64,000 nt of DNA from Oegoconia quadripuncta (Eukaryota > Arthropoda > Insecta > Lepidoptera > Autostichidae), in NCBI GenBank assembly GCA_949316235.1, contig OX438757.1, positions 17,299,505-17,363,504 of the forward strand, given 5' to 3'. The position numbers were made by a program, and so were the translations under genes. Below are positions 21,913 through 33,272 of the stretch, in pieces. Every line of letters starts with the position of its first letter. The first letter of the stretch is position 1. The notes beneath the pieces were generated by a model that was given only the letters and a program-made list of their open reading frames with translations, made no database searches and was not told the DNA's origin.

Positions 21913-22019
21913 ATCCATTATGTCGCCGACAGCTTACTAACACTAGACTCGACGTACTAAGATGAGAGCGAAAATCACCGTGAAGAGACTTGACATTCAG
22001 AGACTCGACATGAAGAAAT

Positions 22020-22325
22020 TATTTATTTTATTTTATTTATTTATTTTATTACGATACCTTATCATTACAGTAGAAACAAATGCAATAATGTACGAACCAA
22101 CTAAATAGTATAATATATGTATAAAACAATAGAATTATAATTTAGGCATACTAATCATTAGCTACTTATTATTATAACATACAACATATAGCGCGACTTT
22201 TGTGAATTCACTCAGAGGACATGAGAACAAGTCCATCCTCTCACCTACCTCGTTTAAAATTTGTATCGCTCGCGTAAAGGGAGCCTTCCTCAACAAGTTG
22301 GTGCTTCCTCAACAATTAGATATCA
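22020..22325 (-). pseudogene. LINE ORF2 C-terminus
   Basis: Antisense frame about 22150-22310 reads TNLLRKAPFTRAIQILNEV then DLFSCPLSEF before a stop. This is the ending seen in several insect non-LTR ORF2 proteins (N..PF.RAI...N......DLF....F). The T-rich stretch at 22020-22060 would be its poly(A)-like 3' end. Only about 50 codons remain. Confidence 0.45.
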
Positions 22326-22499
22326 TTGGCGACAATCAACGTCACTGAGTCCGTCCCTGGCCATTACAAGAATAGTTCTCTCTTTGTAGATTACATGCAG
22401 ATTCCTCAAATATCTGCGTCTAGATATCCGTTGATAATATGTCATACCTTAATGACAACAACAACTGATATGTGTATGCTTGTATTCTCGAGGGTTTTC

Positions 22500-22640
22500 A
22501 ATTTATATGTCTTATATTGACATATTTAGATTGTAATATTTGCACGTCTGCAAGCAGACTGGATACACCGAACTCTAATTGTATTAAGAACTTAAATAAC
22601 TGTATTCATGCAAATAAATGATTGATTGATTGATTGGTCT
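22500..22640 (+). mobile_element. LINE 3' UTR with (GATT)n tail
   Basis: CACGTCTGCAAGCAGACTGG, then AAATAACTGTATTCATGC and an ATGATTGATTGATTGATTGG tail, the usual 3' end of a lepidopteran CR1/Jockey-like LINE. The 64-codon frame ahead of it (22326-22520) is not recognised. Confidence 0.55.
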
Positions 22641-22644
22641 TTCT

Positions 22645-23055
22645 TTACCTATGAAATTGGAGTTTTTTTTCTTCGTTAATCATATGTACCAATTCCTGCG
22701 ATTTTCAAAGCTATATCCAAATTTGTTTTTTATTAGGAAAATGGAATATTATTTCAAGGTTTCACATGAAATATTTTTTAATTTCTGGGCTAAATCACAT
22801 TAAAAAAAAATATTTATAGAGCTCTTTTCATGTGCTTCCCATAATAATTTCTTAGATTCGCTGAAACTTTTATAAAGCGGTTACTTTTAAAAATTAACGC
22901 TGCCTATACTTAACTTAATGTTATCCGATAATACACACAAAGTTTAGCTAAATTTGGATTCGCTGTCCCAAAAAAAAATCAAAAATGTTTGTATGGAGAA
23001 AACAGTCTTAATGAAATTCTTCATACAAAACGCCAATTTCATAGGTAACGACCTA
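22645..23055 (-). mobile_element. Mariner-type MITE
   Basis: Full copy in reverse: starts ACCTATGAAATTGGAGTTTT and ends CCAATTTCATAGGTAACGAC, with the family interior antisense. Confidence 0.75.
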
Positions 23056-23084
23056 GTACATACATAACTTCACGACCTATATCC

Positions 23085-23233
23085 CAACAAGTGTTTGGGT
23101 TGGCTTGTGATCTTCAAGAGCAGGGTGAATAGGCATCTACTGAGATCGCGTGCTTCATCTTCGGCCACATCGTCACTTCCCATCAGGTGAGTTCGTGGTC
23201 AAACACGTATCCAGTTAACCATAAAAAAAAGGG
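23085..23233 (+). mobile_element. LINE 3' tail
   Basis: TCTTCAAGAGCAGGGTGAAT, then TTCGGCCACATCGTCAC and GTGGTCAAACACG with an A-run, collinear with 180-330. Confidence 0.7.
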
Positions 23234-23305
23234 TGTTCCAAATGAAAGGTTTAATGATTGAAACAACATCTTTTCAAAATAAACAGATATGCACACGTGA
23301 TAGCG

Positions 23306-23439
23306 ATGAGCCCATCACTATTGAAACGTGAAAAATTGTTAATGTTTTTGGTGGGAAGTACCTTAGTCGCCTTTTTGCTACGTATCGGTTTTATTCTATT
23401 TGAGTGCCGAAACCATATAGCACAATTAAATTACAAGAG
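23306..23439 (+). CDS. Candidate first exon of a type II membrane protein (weak)
   Basis: From ATG 23306 the frame reads a short basic stretch (LLKREK) followed by a hydrophobic run of about 16-20 residues (LLMFLVGSTLVAFLL... FILF), the shape of a signal anchor. It could splice at 23440 (AAGAG then GTATAA). No downstream exon is visible in the window and no homologue is recognised. It may equally be a chance frame beside a LINE tail. Confidence 0.15.
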
Positions 23440-23729
23440 GTATAATTTACTTCATTATTAATTGCAAATTAATTTACTTCATTATAATCATATCATCTAA
23501 ATACCTAGTCTGATACTTATACTTTCAGATGTACTTAACAATTAGGAAATTATTTGTGCTAACCCACTTAATTACTCGTATTGAAATCCGTGATGATAGG
23601 TTTGCCTGGAAGAGACCGCTGTTAGCGATAAGGCTGCCTAATTTGTAGTTTCTGTAAGATATTTAAATGTACCTTCCTTATTTAAACAATGAAGCGTATT
23701 TGATTTGATTTATAATATGCTTTCCTAAA

Positions 23730-23985
23730 AATATATAAATAAATAAATATCCTTAGACACACAGGGCCATCTAGTTCACAGTAATGAACTATAGGCTTGT
23801 GTTGTGGATACCAGAAGGTTGATATAGTACATAAATACTTTTTTTTTGTAAATAAATGCTTATTATTAATGAAAACATCCATACATGGGGTACACATGTC
23901 CGTATGTTTCGGATTCGAACCCGCGACCTATGGTGTAGTGGTCAGAGTTGCTAACCACTACACCAAACAGGTTTGTTTGTTTGTA
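23730..23985 (-). mobile_element. SINE-B copy, nearly full length
   Basis: Antisense: tail ACAGGGCCATCTAGTTCACA at the left, B-box GGATTCGAACCCGCGAC at about 23913 and the head end TAACCACTACACCAAACAGG at the right. Confidence 0.75.
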
Positions 23986-23989
23986 AACC

Positions 23990-24469
23990 CATAATTGTAC
24001 TTTATAAAATTTACAAAGTTATTCTACTCAAATTAAAATGAAGTATAGAGACGGACTTATCCCAAATATCCAGGCAAAAATCTCTTCCGGGCGACCCAAG
24101 TCGTCCTCAAGTTTCCGTTTTATATTAGCGTACTTATCTTTAAATTTATTGAAAGGAAGATTTATACAGAGGACAAACACTGTGATGCGGGTTTCACCAA
24201 TCATTACATAATGGCCCCAATAAACATTAATAAAACATTAGTCGTCGTTCTTCCTAATTTAAGATATTTGACAGAATGTCCTCTGCTGTGTCATTGACCT
24301 TACCGGATGTAAATCGAGAGTGGATTCTTGCGGAGTCGCCTTCTAGGAAAGTGACTCATGCTGACACGCTATACGTAGGTACCTTGTATAGTTACATGGT
24401 ATATGGACCATGCTGCATTTGTAATTATAATGAATGATTTAAATGTAACAGTAAAATGTATGTAAAAAT
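23990..24469. other. LINE 3'-UTR-like fragment, then nothing recognised
   Basis: 23990-24120 has CGGACTTATCCCAAATATCC and ATCTCTTCCGGGC, the pattern of a LINE 3' UTR read antisense (compare 24700-24790 and 53555-53700). 24120-24469 is unassigned. Confidence 0.35.
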
Positions 24470-24618
24470 ACGAAGTCCGGCCTCAAAGGCCGGCAACGCA
24501 TCTGTGACCCTTTTGGTGTTGGGGGTGTCCATGGGCGGCGGTGATTGCTTTCCATCAGGTGACCCGCATGCTCGTTTGCCGCACTCTCATATAAAAAAAA
24601 AAAAAAAAAAGAAAAAAA
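24470..24618 (+). mobile_element. Retroposon 3' end
   Basis: Intact version of the tail: AAGGCCGGCAACGCATCTGT, GGGCGGCGGTGATTGC, CATGCTCGTTTGCCGC, CTCATAT and a poly(A) (24593-24610). Confidence 0.7.
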
Positions 24619-24699
24619 GTCAAATATTATTGACCTGTTAAAAAATTTGACAATCTATCTCTTCACAAGTCTCTTTGTAAACGTTTAAAAAAAGTTACA

Positions 24700-24790
24700 A
24701 AATTACTATGACTGCCTAATTTAAAATTACAAAGGCGGACTTATCCCATCTAGGGATCTCTTCCAGTCAATCTAGCTGAATAGCTATATC
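24700..24790 (-). repeat. LINE 3'-UTR-like fragment
   Basis: ACAAAGGCGGACTTATCCC and GGGATCTCTTCCAGTCAA. Short and non-coding. Confidence 0.4.
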
Positions 24791-24903
24791 CCAAAGAACA
24801 GATTGACTAAATCAATACGCACCATTTAGGGAAAATTGTGAGTATTGACTAGAACTTCACTTATGTGTACCTATTACAGAATAGAGACCTACTAGGTAGA
24901 GCA

Positions 24904-25107
24904 CCGCCTGCGTGGCTCAATGTAAACAACATTGGGTTTACGTTTCGGAGTTCGCGGGTTCGATTCCCAGCGGGGTACATATTTAGTACTCGGTTTGGTT
25001 GGTGGTAGTAACCAAACCGAGTACTTAAACATGTACCCCGCTGGGGATCGAACCCGCGACCTCCGAATCGTAAACCCAATGTTGTTTACATTGAGCCACG
25101 GAGGCGG
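24904..25107. repeat. Inverted pair of SINE-A heads (near-palindrome)
   Basis: The left arm 24904-25000 (sense head: GGCTCAATG, GGGTTCGATTCC) and the right arm 25010-25107 (antisense head: GGGGATCGAACCCGCGACC) are separated by about 9 bp. The arms differ at roughly six positions plus one indel. Neither carries the SINE body. Confidence 0.9.
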
Positions 25108-25127
25108 TTATAATCACTACGTGCTTA

Positions 25128-25275
25128 CGTGCCCACAGCGCGTAAGGGAGTTCACCGCAAAGATCAGCTATATTAGCCATCTTCGAGCGCACCAGCGCCA
25201 AACCGATCAGGAGTCAAAGTGGTCGCCATGGCCGAAATCGGTCGGAAGCATCATCATCATTTCGCCATTCTAGTC
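25128..25275 (+). pseudogene. Probable LINE C-terminus with zinc-finger-like end
   Basis: The frame reads CPQRVREFTAKISYISHLRAH and continues to a (CATCAT)n tract and a stop. A C2H2-like H...H ending before a trinucleotide tail is common in lepidopteran RTE/CR1-like ORFs. One cysteine of the expected pair is absent. Uncertain. 25276-25645 shows nothing. Confidence 0.4.
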
Positions 25276-25645
25276 TCTCCATCGAGTGCACTCTTCTGTC
25301 GCCCGCCCCTTTAGTTGGTCAAGATTCTTTGAAACTATTCTGGTTTACCTTGCCAAAGTTACGAAAATTCTGCTTCTTAGATAAGTATGCTTATTTCTGT
25401 AACAGTTGTATGTACAATAAATGTATTAAAGATGTGTCCGTTTCAATTGGCAGTGCATGTATACCTTGACGCGTGATCGTCCTTACATCTGACAAAAACA
25501 AACGTGCGTGCTGGAGGCTGGAGTCAATTAGCACTGTAGATACATTCACGGTCACTTCTGCTGTTTACTCGTACATTTGTATTAAAGTCGATACCGGTAC
25601 GTAAACACATAGATCTGCTGCCTTGGGTTTAATTTTAGATTATAT

Positions 25646-25757
25646 GGATAGATAGATAGATATATCAGAAACACATACAAAAATATTCGACGCAACAATC
25701 ATTCTGCTTGGTGTTATTCTTACAAAATGTAGCCTTATTTCACAGTAATAAAAAAAA
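25646..25757. repeat. GATA-microsatellite-headed repeat, copy 2
   Basis: AATATTCGACGCAACAATCA and CTTGGTGTTATTCTTAC, almost identical to 1873-1995. 25758-26027 has nothing recognised. Confidence 0.55.
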
Positions 25758-26027
25758 TTAAGCACAACTGTTACAACCGAAATTAGAGTTGTATGTATAT
25801 CTGTACCACATACATACAGTAAGGCTTCAAAAGTGGCTATCCAGTTCCAACACAAATGTTTGCAATTGTTGGGAATTTGAATTCATAACGGAATCCCCTT
25901 TCGGCGTCCATTCGCGGAACGCAAAAGTTGTAAATTTTAAAACATCTAAAGCCTTGAATCTATAGTTATCAGCCAACATAACAGCCGTACAGCAGCGTTT
26001 TAACAGAAGCGAACTATAGGAGGCTTG

Positions 26028-26362
26028 TTTTTTTTTGTATGCACAACGGATTAGCCCTTGATCTCAATCACACCTGATGTCAAGTGAAGATGAGGCCGAA
26101 GGTGGTAACGTACTGACCCGGAAACCCCATCTTATTTGGGGGACTGGTTATCTTATCTCTGACAACCGGAACACAACAATGCTATTAACATTGCTGTTTG
26201 GGGGCAGATTTAGATAAGATGGTGGTAGCTAGCCAGGCGGACATTTAAAATGCCCTACCACCAACCAAACCGAGTACTAAATATGTACCCCCGGTGGGGA
26301 TCGAATCCGCGACTTCCGAATCGTAAACTCAATGTTGTTTACACTGAGCCACGGAGGTGGTT
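26028..26362 (-). mobile_element. SINE-A copy, full length
   Basis: Antisense from the T-run (26030) through GGTGGTAGCTAGCCAGGCGG to the B-box GGGGATCGAATCC and the head end GAGCCACGGAGG. Confidence 0.85.
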
Positions 26363-26454
26363 ACAGGATTTAACATAGAAATCTACTATACGTACACTCG
26401 AAAGACATTGGGCATTGGGCATTCGGGTAAAAAGCACTACACCTGACTGCATTG

Positions 26455-26756
26455 TTTTATTTTTATGCATGACGGGTTCGTACTTGACCTCAATCACACC
26501 TGATGTTAAGTGAAGATGAGGTCGAAGGTGGAATCGTACTGACCCGAAAACCCCAACACATTTGGGGGACTGGCTATCTTATCTCTGACAACCGGAACAC
26601 AACAATGCTATTAACATTGCTGCTTGGCGGCAGATTTAGATAAGATGGTGGTAGCTAGCCAGGCGGACATTTAAAATTAGTAGTTAAACATGTAACCCCG
26701 CTGGGGATCGAACCCGTGACCAACGTTGTTTACATTGAGCCACGGAAGCGGTTAAA
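26455..26756 (-). mobile_element. SINE-A copy, full length
   Basis: Second antisense copy about 95 bp after the previous one, same orientation. A small deletion removes the TGCCCTACCACCAACC block before the head. Confidence 0.85.
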
Positions 26757-26759
26757 TTC

Positions 26760-26965
26760 ACTAAAAGACGAAAACAATGGTTGGGTCTTTTATTTTTGGC
26801 AAAGTGTCGCCACCATATTATTGTATGCTGTCGTCATCACAAGCGCCTTGACTGAAATATTTCGTCGAAATCCAACAAGCAGTTTGGAAGCGCTGATACG
26901 AAGCGACCAAAAACATTACCCTCTTTTTGGGTACCGCCGCTGTCGGGTAAAAATTGCAACGAAAT
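26760..26965. repeat. Diverged interspersed repeat
   Basis: GTCGAAATCCAACAAGC and AAAAACATTACCCTC...CTGTCGGGTAAAAA resemble the repeat at 14262 and 42000. The 96-codon plus frame over it (26716-27006) runs into neighbouring SINEs and is not a gene. Confidence 0.35.
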
Positions 26966-27004
26966 TGTTTTGTTCTGTCACGGTTTTTTCTAACGGTTTT
27001 ACGT

Positions 27005-27265
27005 AATATGTTTGGTGTAGTGGTTAGCAACTCTGGCCACTATACCAAAAGTTTGCGGGTTCGAATCCCGCTGGGGGCGTATGTTTATGTGATTAATATG
27101 GACATGTGTACCCGAGTTATGGATGTTATTATTTATAATAAGTATTTATTTACAAAAAAAATGTATTTGTGAAGTATATCAACCATCTGGTATCCACAAC
27201 ACAAGCCTATAGTTGCTTAGTGTGGAACTAGATGGCGTTGTGTGTATGTCTAAAGATATAGGACC
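27005..27265 (+). mobile_element. SINE-B copy, full length
   Basis: Best sense copy: head TTTGGTGTAGTGGTTAGC, B-box GGGTTCGAATCCCGC, body ATGGACATGTGTACCCGA, tail ACCATCTGGTATCCACAACA and GGAACTAGATGGCGTTG. Confidence 0.85.
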
Positions 27266-27539
27266 CGCCTGTCGATGAATACCTCAATATGTCACATGGG
27301 ATTAGCTAGGCGTGCTAAATGGAGGTATTTCGTGTATTTACTTAGTGAAATGTCAAAACACTACGCTAATTTCTTTTTATTTAGTAGGTTCCAATTTAGA
27401 ATTAATCGAGTTCGTTTCTGAGCAACTCTTCCTTGATTATTTTTATTTCCAGAACGATCGTAGTTTGGTTTTAGTACAGAGCTATACTCTCAAAAAACAT
27501 ACTGTATTGCTGGTGTACATATGGTTGTAAGTACAATAT

Positions 27540-27963
27540 TAGGTCCTTACCTATGAAATTGGCGTTTTGTATGAAGAATTTCATTAAGACTGTTTTCTCC
27601 ATACAAACATTTTTGATTTTTTTTTGGGAACGGCAAATCCAAATTTGGCTAAACTTTGTGTGTATTATCGGATAACATTAAGTTAAGTATAGGCAGCGTT
27701 AATTTTTAAAAGTAACCGCTTTATAAAAGTTTCAGCGAATCTAAGAAATGATTATGGGAAGCATATGAAAAAAGCTCTGTTCAATTTTTTTTTATTATGT
27801 GATTTAGCCCAGAAATTAAAAAATATTTCATGTGAAACCTTGAAATAAATTTCCATTTTCCAAATAAAAAATAAATTTGGATATAGCTTTGAAAATCGCA
27901 GGAATTGGTACATATGATTAACGAAGAAAAAAATTCCAATTTCATAGGTAAAGACCCAATATT
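27540..27963 (+). mobile_element. Mariner-type MITE, best full copy
   Basis: TTAGGTCCTTACCTATGAAA at the left and CCAATTTCATAGGTAAAGAC at the right. Flanked by ATAT/ATTA-type sequence consistent with a TA target. About 420 bp, no coding capacity. Best reference copy for the family. Confidence 0.8.
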
Positions 27964-28004
27964 ATAAATAATTAATAAATAAATATTTGATAATCATCTA
28001 ATTT

Positions 28005-28165
28005 GAAGACCGGTTGTAGTGGATAGTGATCCTGTCGCGAAACGGGTTCGAATCCCGCGACGGGTAAATGTTTGTGTGATGACTACGAACATTTATTCCG
28101 GAGTCATGGATGTTTGTATAAATATTTATGCATGTTTATCCGTTATCAAGTATCCATAGTACAAC
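28005..28165 (+). mobile_element. SINE-B variant copy
   Basis: Head GACCGGTTGTAGTGGATAG with B-box GGGTTCGAATCCCGCG, body GTTTGTGTGATGACTACG and tail ATCAAGTATCCATAG. Confidence 0.7.
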
Positions 28166-29261
28166 TTTACGTGTTCTAAATTCATTATAGAATGTTTCAA
28201 AATTTGGGAACGAAAATTTCAGGATTTTCTAGACAGCTTGGCATTCTATTTTTTTTTTGTCAGCGAAGTCGACCACCACGTATATGTATAAAAAAATAAG
28301 GACAGGAAGCTGATTCAATATGTTATATTATACCTTAAAATCAAATGCTTGAAGATCATGTAACTTTTGGCCAACAGACTGTGGGGTGAGAAGTTCTTCA
28401 ACGCTAAAACGAAGACATTTTTTTTTAATATTTTTCTGGTAACTGTTATGACCTTACCCATCATGCGATTCGGCTAGACAACACGTATGCATATTATTGA
28501 ATTTGACTCCCATTTTCACATTTATGTATTTGATGGAATAACATGAACCGATTTGTGAACGCAGCAAGACCTGCTTATACTGGAAGACTATTACGTTCAT
28601 CATGCCGCCAATTCTACCAATTTAAAGTTGACTGTGTGTGTTGATGTTAGTACTATGTTTATTCTGCGAATATGTCTGACCTAAAACTTAAATGTATGTG
28701 TTTGTCTGGATAAACAAATGCTTTATCTATCGATTGATATTTATAAAATAACTAAGTAAATAAAATTTGTATAAACACATCGGCCCTGAATTTAGATAAA
28801 TAAATATTTTTATCTGTGGGCGGTGTAAGGTCAACGCTTTGTTATCGAATAATTAATTGTACATGGGTGCAAATTATTCTTACTTAAACACGAACTACTC
28901 GTAGTGTTACTTTGATTAATTGTATGTTTTGACTTCATCATAAATAACTCAGTATTATTAATCATAGGTTAAGTTATTACAAAAACTTGAGATTGTTAAA
29001 ATGTCATTTAGGTATACAATAATGAATTATTAAGAACTATGGTTATAGCTAAAACAAGTTCGGAGCGAATCGATTTCAACATCTATCTCTGGGTTTAATC
29101 TTAAATATTAAAATATAGAAAGACTATGATATCATTGAAATACAAGAGACTGTATCTGCGAAACGGTTTAACCGCTATTTTGATTTTCGTGGCTTCGTTT
29201 TTTTATATTTAATATTAAACTGCGGGCTAGGTTCTTAGCCATGTTTAGGTTACCTAGGTAC
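28166..29261. other. No gene seen
   Basis: AT-rich with no recognisable coding sequence or named repeat. Confidence 0.5.
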
Positions 29262-29550
29262 TTAGGTAAAAAGGTATGCTGAGATGGTTTGGACATGTGA
29301 AAAGGATGAATGAAAGAAGACTTACGTAAGAGATATACGAAGCGAATGTGGATGGTAGTTTTGGTAGGGGAAAACCACGGCGAACGTACCATGATCAAAT
29401 CCGGGACGTCTTAAAGAAAGCCCAAGTCAAGAGTACCTTAAACCGACGAGCACGTATGAACAATCTTATGGGAGTGAATGAAGCAATAGAGGTGTGCCAG
29501 GATCGTAGCAAGTGGAAGTCTGTGGTCTCTGCCTACCGCTATGGGAAATG
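29262..29550 (+). pseudogene. RTE-like LINE C-terminus, copy 1
   Basis: Frames read MLRWFGHVKRMNERRLT, a stop, then GRGKPRRTYHDQIRDVL and VCQDRSKWKSVVSAY ending at TGA (29549). W(F/Y)GH..RM...R and CQDR..W...V.AY are hallmark C-terminal motifs of insect RTE-like LINE ORFs. The in-frame TAA at about 29327 and the missing 5' portion make it a pseudogene. A second, more worn copy follows. Confidence 0.7.
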
Positions 29551-29694
29551 AGAATGAAAGCCTTGAAAGAAAAAATGGGGCCTTGCGTGTCATTGTGAGC
29601 AGTCAGTCATTGTCAAGTAAATCAAGGAATTTTGTGATTAGAGACAGATGTGGTATGCAAGATGACGTAGGGAGTAAGATAGAAAGAGGTACCT

Positions 29695-29950
29695 ATGCTA
29701 TGGTGGTGTGGGTATATGGAACGAATTAGTGAAAGAAGAATAACGAAAGCGTGAATGAAAGGGTTGGTAAAGGTCAACCAAGAAGAACGTACGCCAATCA
29801 AGTGAATGACGTACTCACAAAAGGTCGGGTTGCTGTATGAAGCGTTTGATGAGAGTGGAGGCAAAAGTACCAGATATGTCAGGACCGTTGCAAGCGGAAA
29901 TCAATGTAGTCTCTACCTACCCCAACGGGAAACAGGCGTGAGCCTACATA
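29695..29950 (+). pseudogene. RTE-like LINE C-terminus, copy 2
   Basis: Across two frames: MERISERRITK, then GKGQPRRTYANQVNDVL-like sequence with a change of frame, and ICQDRCKRKS near 29875. It parallels the previous copy in order and spacing but is far more decayed. The two together suggest an old tandem or repeated insertion. Confidence 0.5.
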
Positions 29951-30734
29951 TGTATGTACAATTTAATCATCAGCCTACGACATGTACTATATACCTTTTA
30001 ATTGTATTTTTATGCTAATTATTAATATTGATCAATTAAGCAAATACATAATTTTTGTTTACCAACTGACCTATTTAACGTCATTTATAATGCGATAGTG
30101 TTATCTTGATAGTCTGACTAAATGACGCGCATAATCAATAATAAGAATTTTCAGGGTTTGTTTACCGGTGTATTTTTAAACCTAAATCAGCGTCAAGTAC
30201 AAAGGAGTGTTTTATTTAGGTTTGGCTCTATCTTAAAAAACCGGTTTTCTTAAGGAGCGAAACCAAATGGGTTTTGAATGAATTAATCGGATTGTTAATG
30301 GTCTTCATTTCACTCTTACCGACGACGCCATTTCCATCACTACCCACTTCAAACGACGCCGACGCGTGCTCTGTCTGTCTCGTTTTAGGTAGCGCACTCA
30401 TTTCGGACGCGCTCATTATTTATCGGTTTTTTTACATGCTTTTATTTATTACAATTGGTGATAGTTACACATAGGTACAGGGCTGTTTTATTTGATCAAG
30501 CGATTTAAGTTATACGTGTTAGATTAGATGACCGTTTGGTGTTCGTAGAAACTCGGTTTGCTATACCAAAAGGTTGCGAGTTCGAATTCCGTGTCCAAAG
30601 TACCAGAAATGATTTGTTTCCAATTTTGAATTGTGGCCAATTATAGGCCACAGCCTCCATCGCCGACACTCCTATCATGTCCGCCTATCATGGCCGTTGG
30701 CTCAGGAGAATGTACAGGTAGCGTTACAACTTTT
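29951..30734. other. No gene; a SINE head-like remnant
   Basis: 30520-30605 has TTTGGTGTTCGTAGAAACTC and GCGAGTTCGAATTCC, a worn tRNA-like SINE-B head. The rest, including the frame at 30274, shows nothing recognised. Confidence 0.35.
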
Positions 30735-32070
30735 TGAAGAAGCCGTCGAAAAATTCCCCCTTTAGTGATGATGCGCGTCTACCATCCTTGCCGGATAACT
30801 GGTGGAAAATTTTGATATGACCCACAATAGCAAAAAGGCGTGGTGTACGCTTCGAAAACTACTACGCTACGCTACTACGCGACCTGGTCCTGTTTCAGTA
30901 AACCAAGTTGCCCATCAATTTATCCTCAATGGAAAACCACCCGAGAAGCCTCCCAAATCCGATCACAATGTTTCAGACATATTAAATCTTAACATGCGTC
31001 CGATCAGCCTGCCTTTCACTGTTACCGACATGGGATTTTCTTTCTTTCCTACTTTTCTTTCCTACTTTTCACCCTTAAATTCTTTCTTTAATTAGTCTGG
31101 GGTCCAAGTTAGCAATAGAGTCACGTAGGGCACCGTCTACCTTCAGTAGGCGCCGTGCAGAGTACCACTGTTGATCCTGGCTTACAGGAGTTACAGTGGA
31201 AGGAAAGCGGAGGTGGGATCTGTTACCGACATCAAAAAAGCAATAGGTGAATTAAAAAACGGAAACGCTGATGGTTTAGATGACATCACTTTGGAACAAT
31301 TAAAACGTCTGGGTCCAGTGGCAATCTCGTGGCTTCTACAGCTATTTAACAGATGCATTGAAGTGCAAACGTCCCTAAAAAGTGGAGGAAAACTAAGGTA
31401 GTAGCGTTGCTTAAGCCGGGAAAACGCGGATGACCCTAAAAGTTATCGCCCAATTCTCACTGCTGAGCCACACCTACAAACTGTTAGAACGCTTGCTGTT
31501 GAAACGCCTGACAACAACTATTGATTCTTACCTCAATCCAGACCAGCCTGGCTTTCGTCCCGGAAAGTCGTGCTGCAGCCAGGTCCTGAACCTGACTCAA
31601 CACATAGAGGATGACTTCGAGCGTGGCCTTGGTACCGGTGTCGTTTTCGTCGATCTTACTGCAGCATATGATACGGTCAATACAAAGCGCCTCCTAACGA
31701 AAGTGGCCGCCTGCACTAGGGATTACAAATTCCTCACTCTATTGGGTAAAACGTTTCCAAGTCCTCCACCACTACGGAAAGAGCAGATAGCGTGATCAGA
31801 AAAATAGCCTGCCACAGGGAAGCGTTTTGGCACCCACCCTGTTTAATATCTATAAAGACAACCAACCCAGCTACCAATACCGATTCAGGAAGATGTGGGG
31901 CTTCTCTAATGATGACAAGTGCGACTGCGGTACAACGTAATCTATGGCGCACTTGTTGTCGTGCCCTGCCTCTCCAGTTTCTTCCACAGAGAAGGACCTT
32001 TTTGAAGCAAACCATAGAACCATCGACGTTGCTACTTTCTGGGCCAAACTACTTTAGGTCATTATAAGTT
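30735..32070 (+). pseudogene. Non-LTR retrotransposon reverse transcriptase, broken and internally deleted
   Basis: Fragments in order across frames: the linker NSKKAWCTLRKL and VNQVAHQFILNGK (30825-30950); DIKKAIGELKNGNADGLDDI (31220) with LFNRCIE; VVALLKPGK and LLSHTYKLLERLLLKRL (31400-31510); GFRPGKSC (31550); the RT catalytic motif FVDLTAAYDTV (31645); then QGSVLAPTLFNIY-like (31810) joined to a C-terminal KCDCGTT..MAHLLSCP (31915) and FWAKLL. The YADD region and thumb are missing between 31855 and 31890, so an internal deletion is present. Several frameshifts and stops. Clade Jockey/I-like by feel only. Confidence 0.75.
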
Positions 32071-32934
32071 TTGCCATTGACTCGAAAAGAAGAAGAAGAC
32101 CGGATAACGTTGCGATGATGCGCCTCATAGGCCACACGTTCCTGGGCAAGGTGGGATTAGCAACGATGACGACGTCTCCGACAGTGCAAATCTTTCTGTT
32201 TTGCTATGAAGTGATGTTGGCGAAAAGTGGGAAGATATTCTTCGACCCACCTCAATCAGAAAGCATCCACTAAACTTTAATTATAGTTATACGAATAATC
32301 TCTTACATAGACCTCATAAGAAAGCCCTTATTTGCAGATGTTTATTAAAACCATAGACTATTCTATGCGATTTCTATCGTCTATAACAGGTTTCCCATTT
32401 GAACGGTAGGGGGTTCGCGACAAGATTAAAATAATTACTCCTAAAATCTCACCCATCACATTAATACTTATTGTTCTTTTTGACTGCGCATTTTCTTCTA
32501 GAGCTAGAGTTTATTTTCTTTTGGGGTTAGGGGTTCGCTGTCGTCTGGAACTTCAACAGGAGTATGTGGGGCCGTAAGTATACAATAGAAATAGCATGCG
32601 GACGAAATCGTGGCGCAGCTAACAGTTTGAATATTTTATCTTATTATCTTGTATAGTCGCGTTCAAAAGTGCAATCATAGTCCCAACGAAACGATTTAAA
32701 TTGTTTCGAAAACCTTTGTATTTAGGTGAAGTATCTAGTACCATTCTTGAGTAGTACGATCTTTGAGTATATACTTTCAGTAGATACTTGAGTACATTAA
32801 TTAATTCTTTAAAAAATCAAAGGCATTTGTAAACAGTTTAATCGTTTGAACTCGGACTGCTAACTACGTGCCTTATGTCATAAAAAATAAAATCGATTAA
32901 GTATTAGGTATAGCACAGTTGGTAATTTTTTATT
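32071..32934. other. No gene seen
   Basis: No recognisable frame or repeat. A GAAGAAGAAGA tract directly follows the LINE relic and may be its tail. Confidence 0.4.
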
Positions 32935-33272
32935 CGACCGCCTCCATGATGTAAACAGCACAAAGTTTACGAATCGGAGATCGCGGGTTCAATCCCCAGC
33001 GGGTACATGTTTAGTACTCGGTTTGGTTGATGGTAGGGCAATTTAAATGTCGGCCTGGCTAGCTACGAGTACCACCATCTTAGCTAAGTCAGTTGCTAAA
33101 CAGCAATGTTAATAACAATGTTGTGTTCCGGTTGTCAGAGATAATATAGCCAGTCCCCTAAAACAGATGGGGTTTCCGGATCAGTACACTTCCACCTTCG
33201 GCCTCATCTTAACTTAACATCGGGTATGATTGAGGTCAAGTACTAATCCGTTGTGTACATAAAAAAATCTTT
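32935..33272 (+). mobile_element. SINE-A copy
   Basis: Starts CGCCTCCATGATGTAAACAG and has B-box GGGTTCAATCCCC, CTAGCTACGAGTACCACC (with a small insertion) and GTGTACATAAAAAA. A T-run and a short antisense SINE-A tail follow at 33348-33385. Confidence 0.75.
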
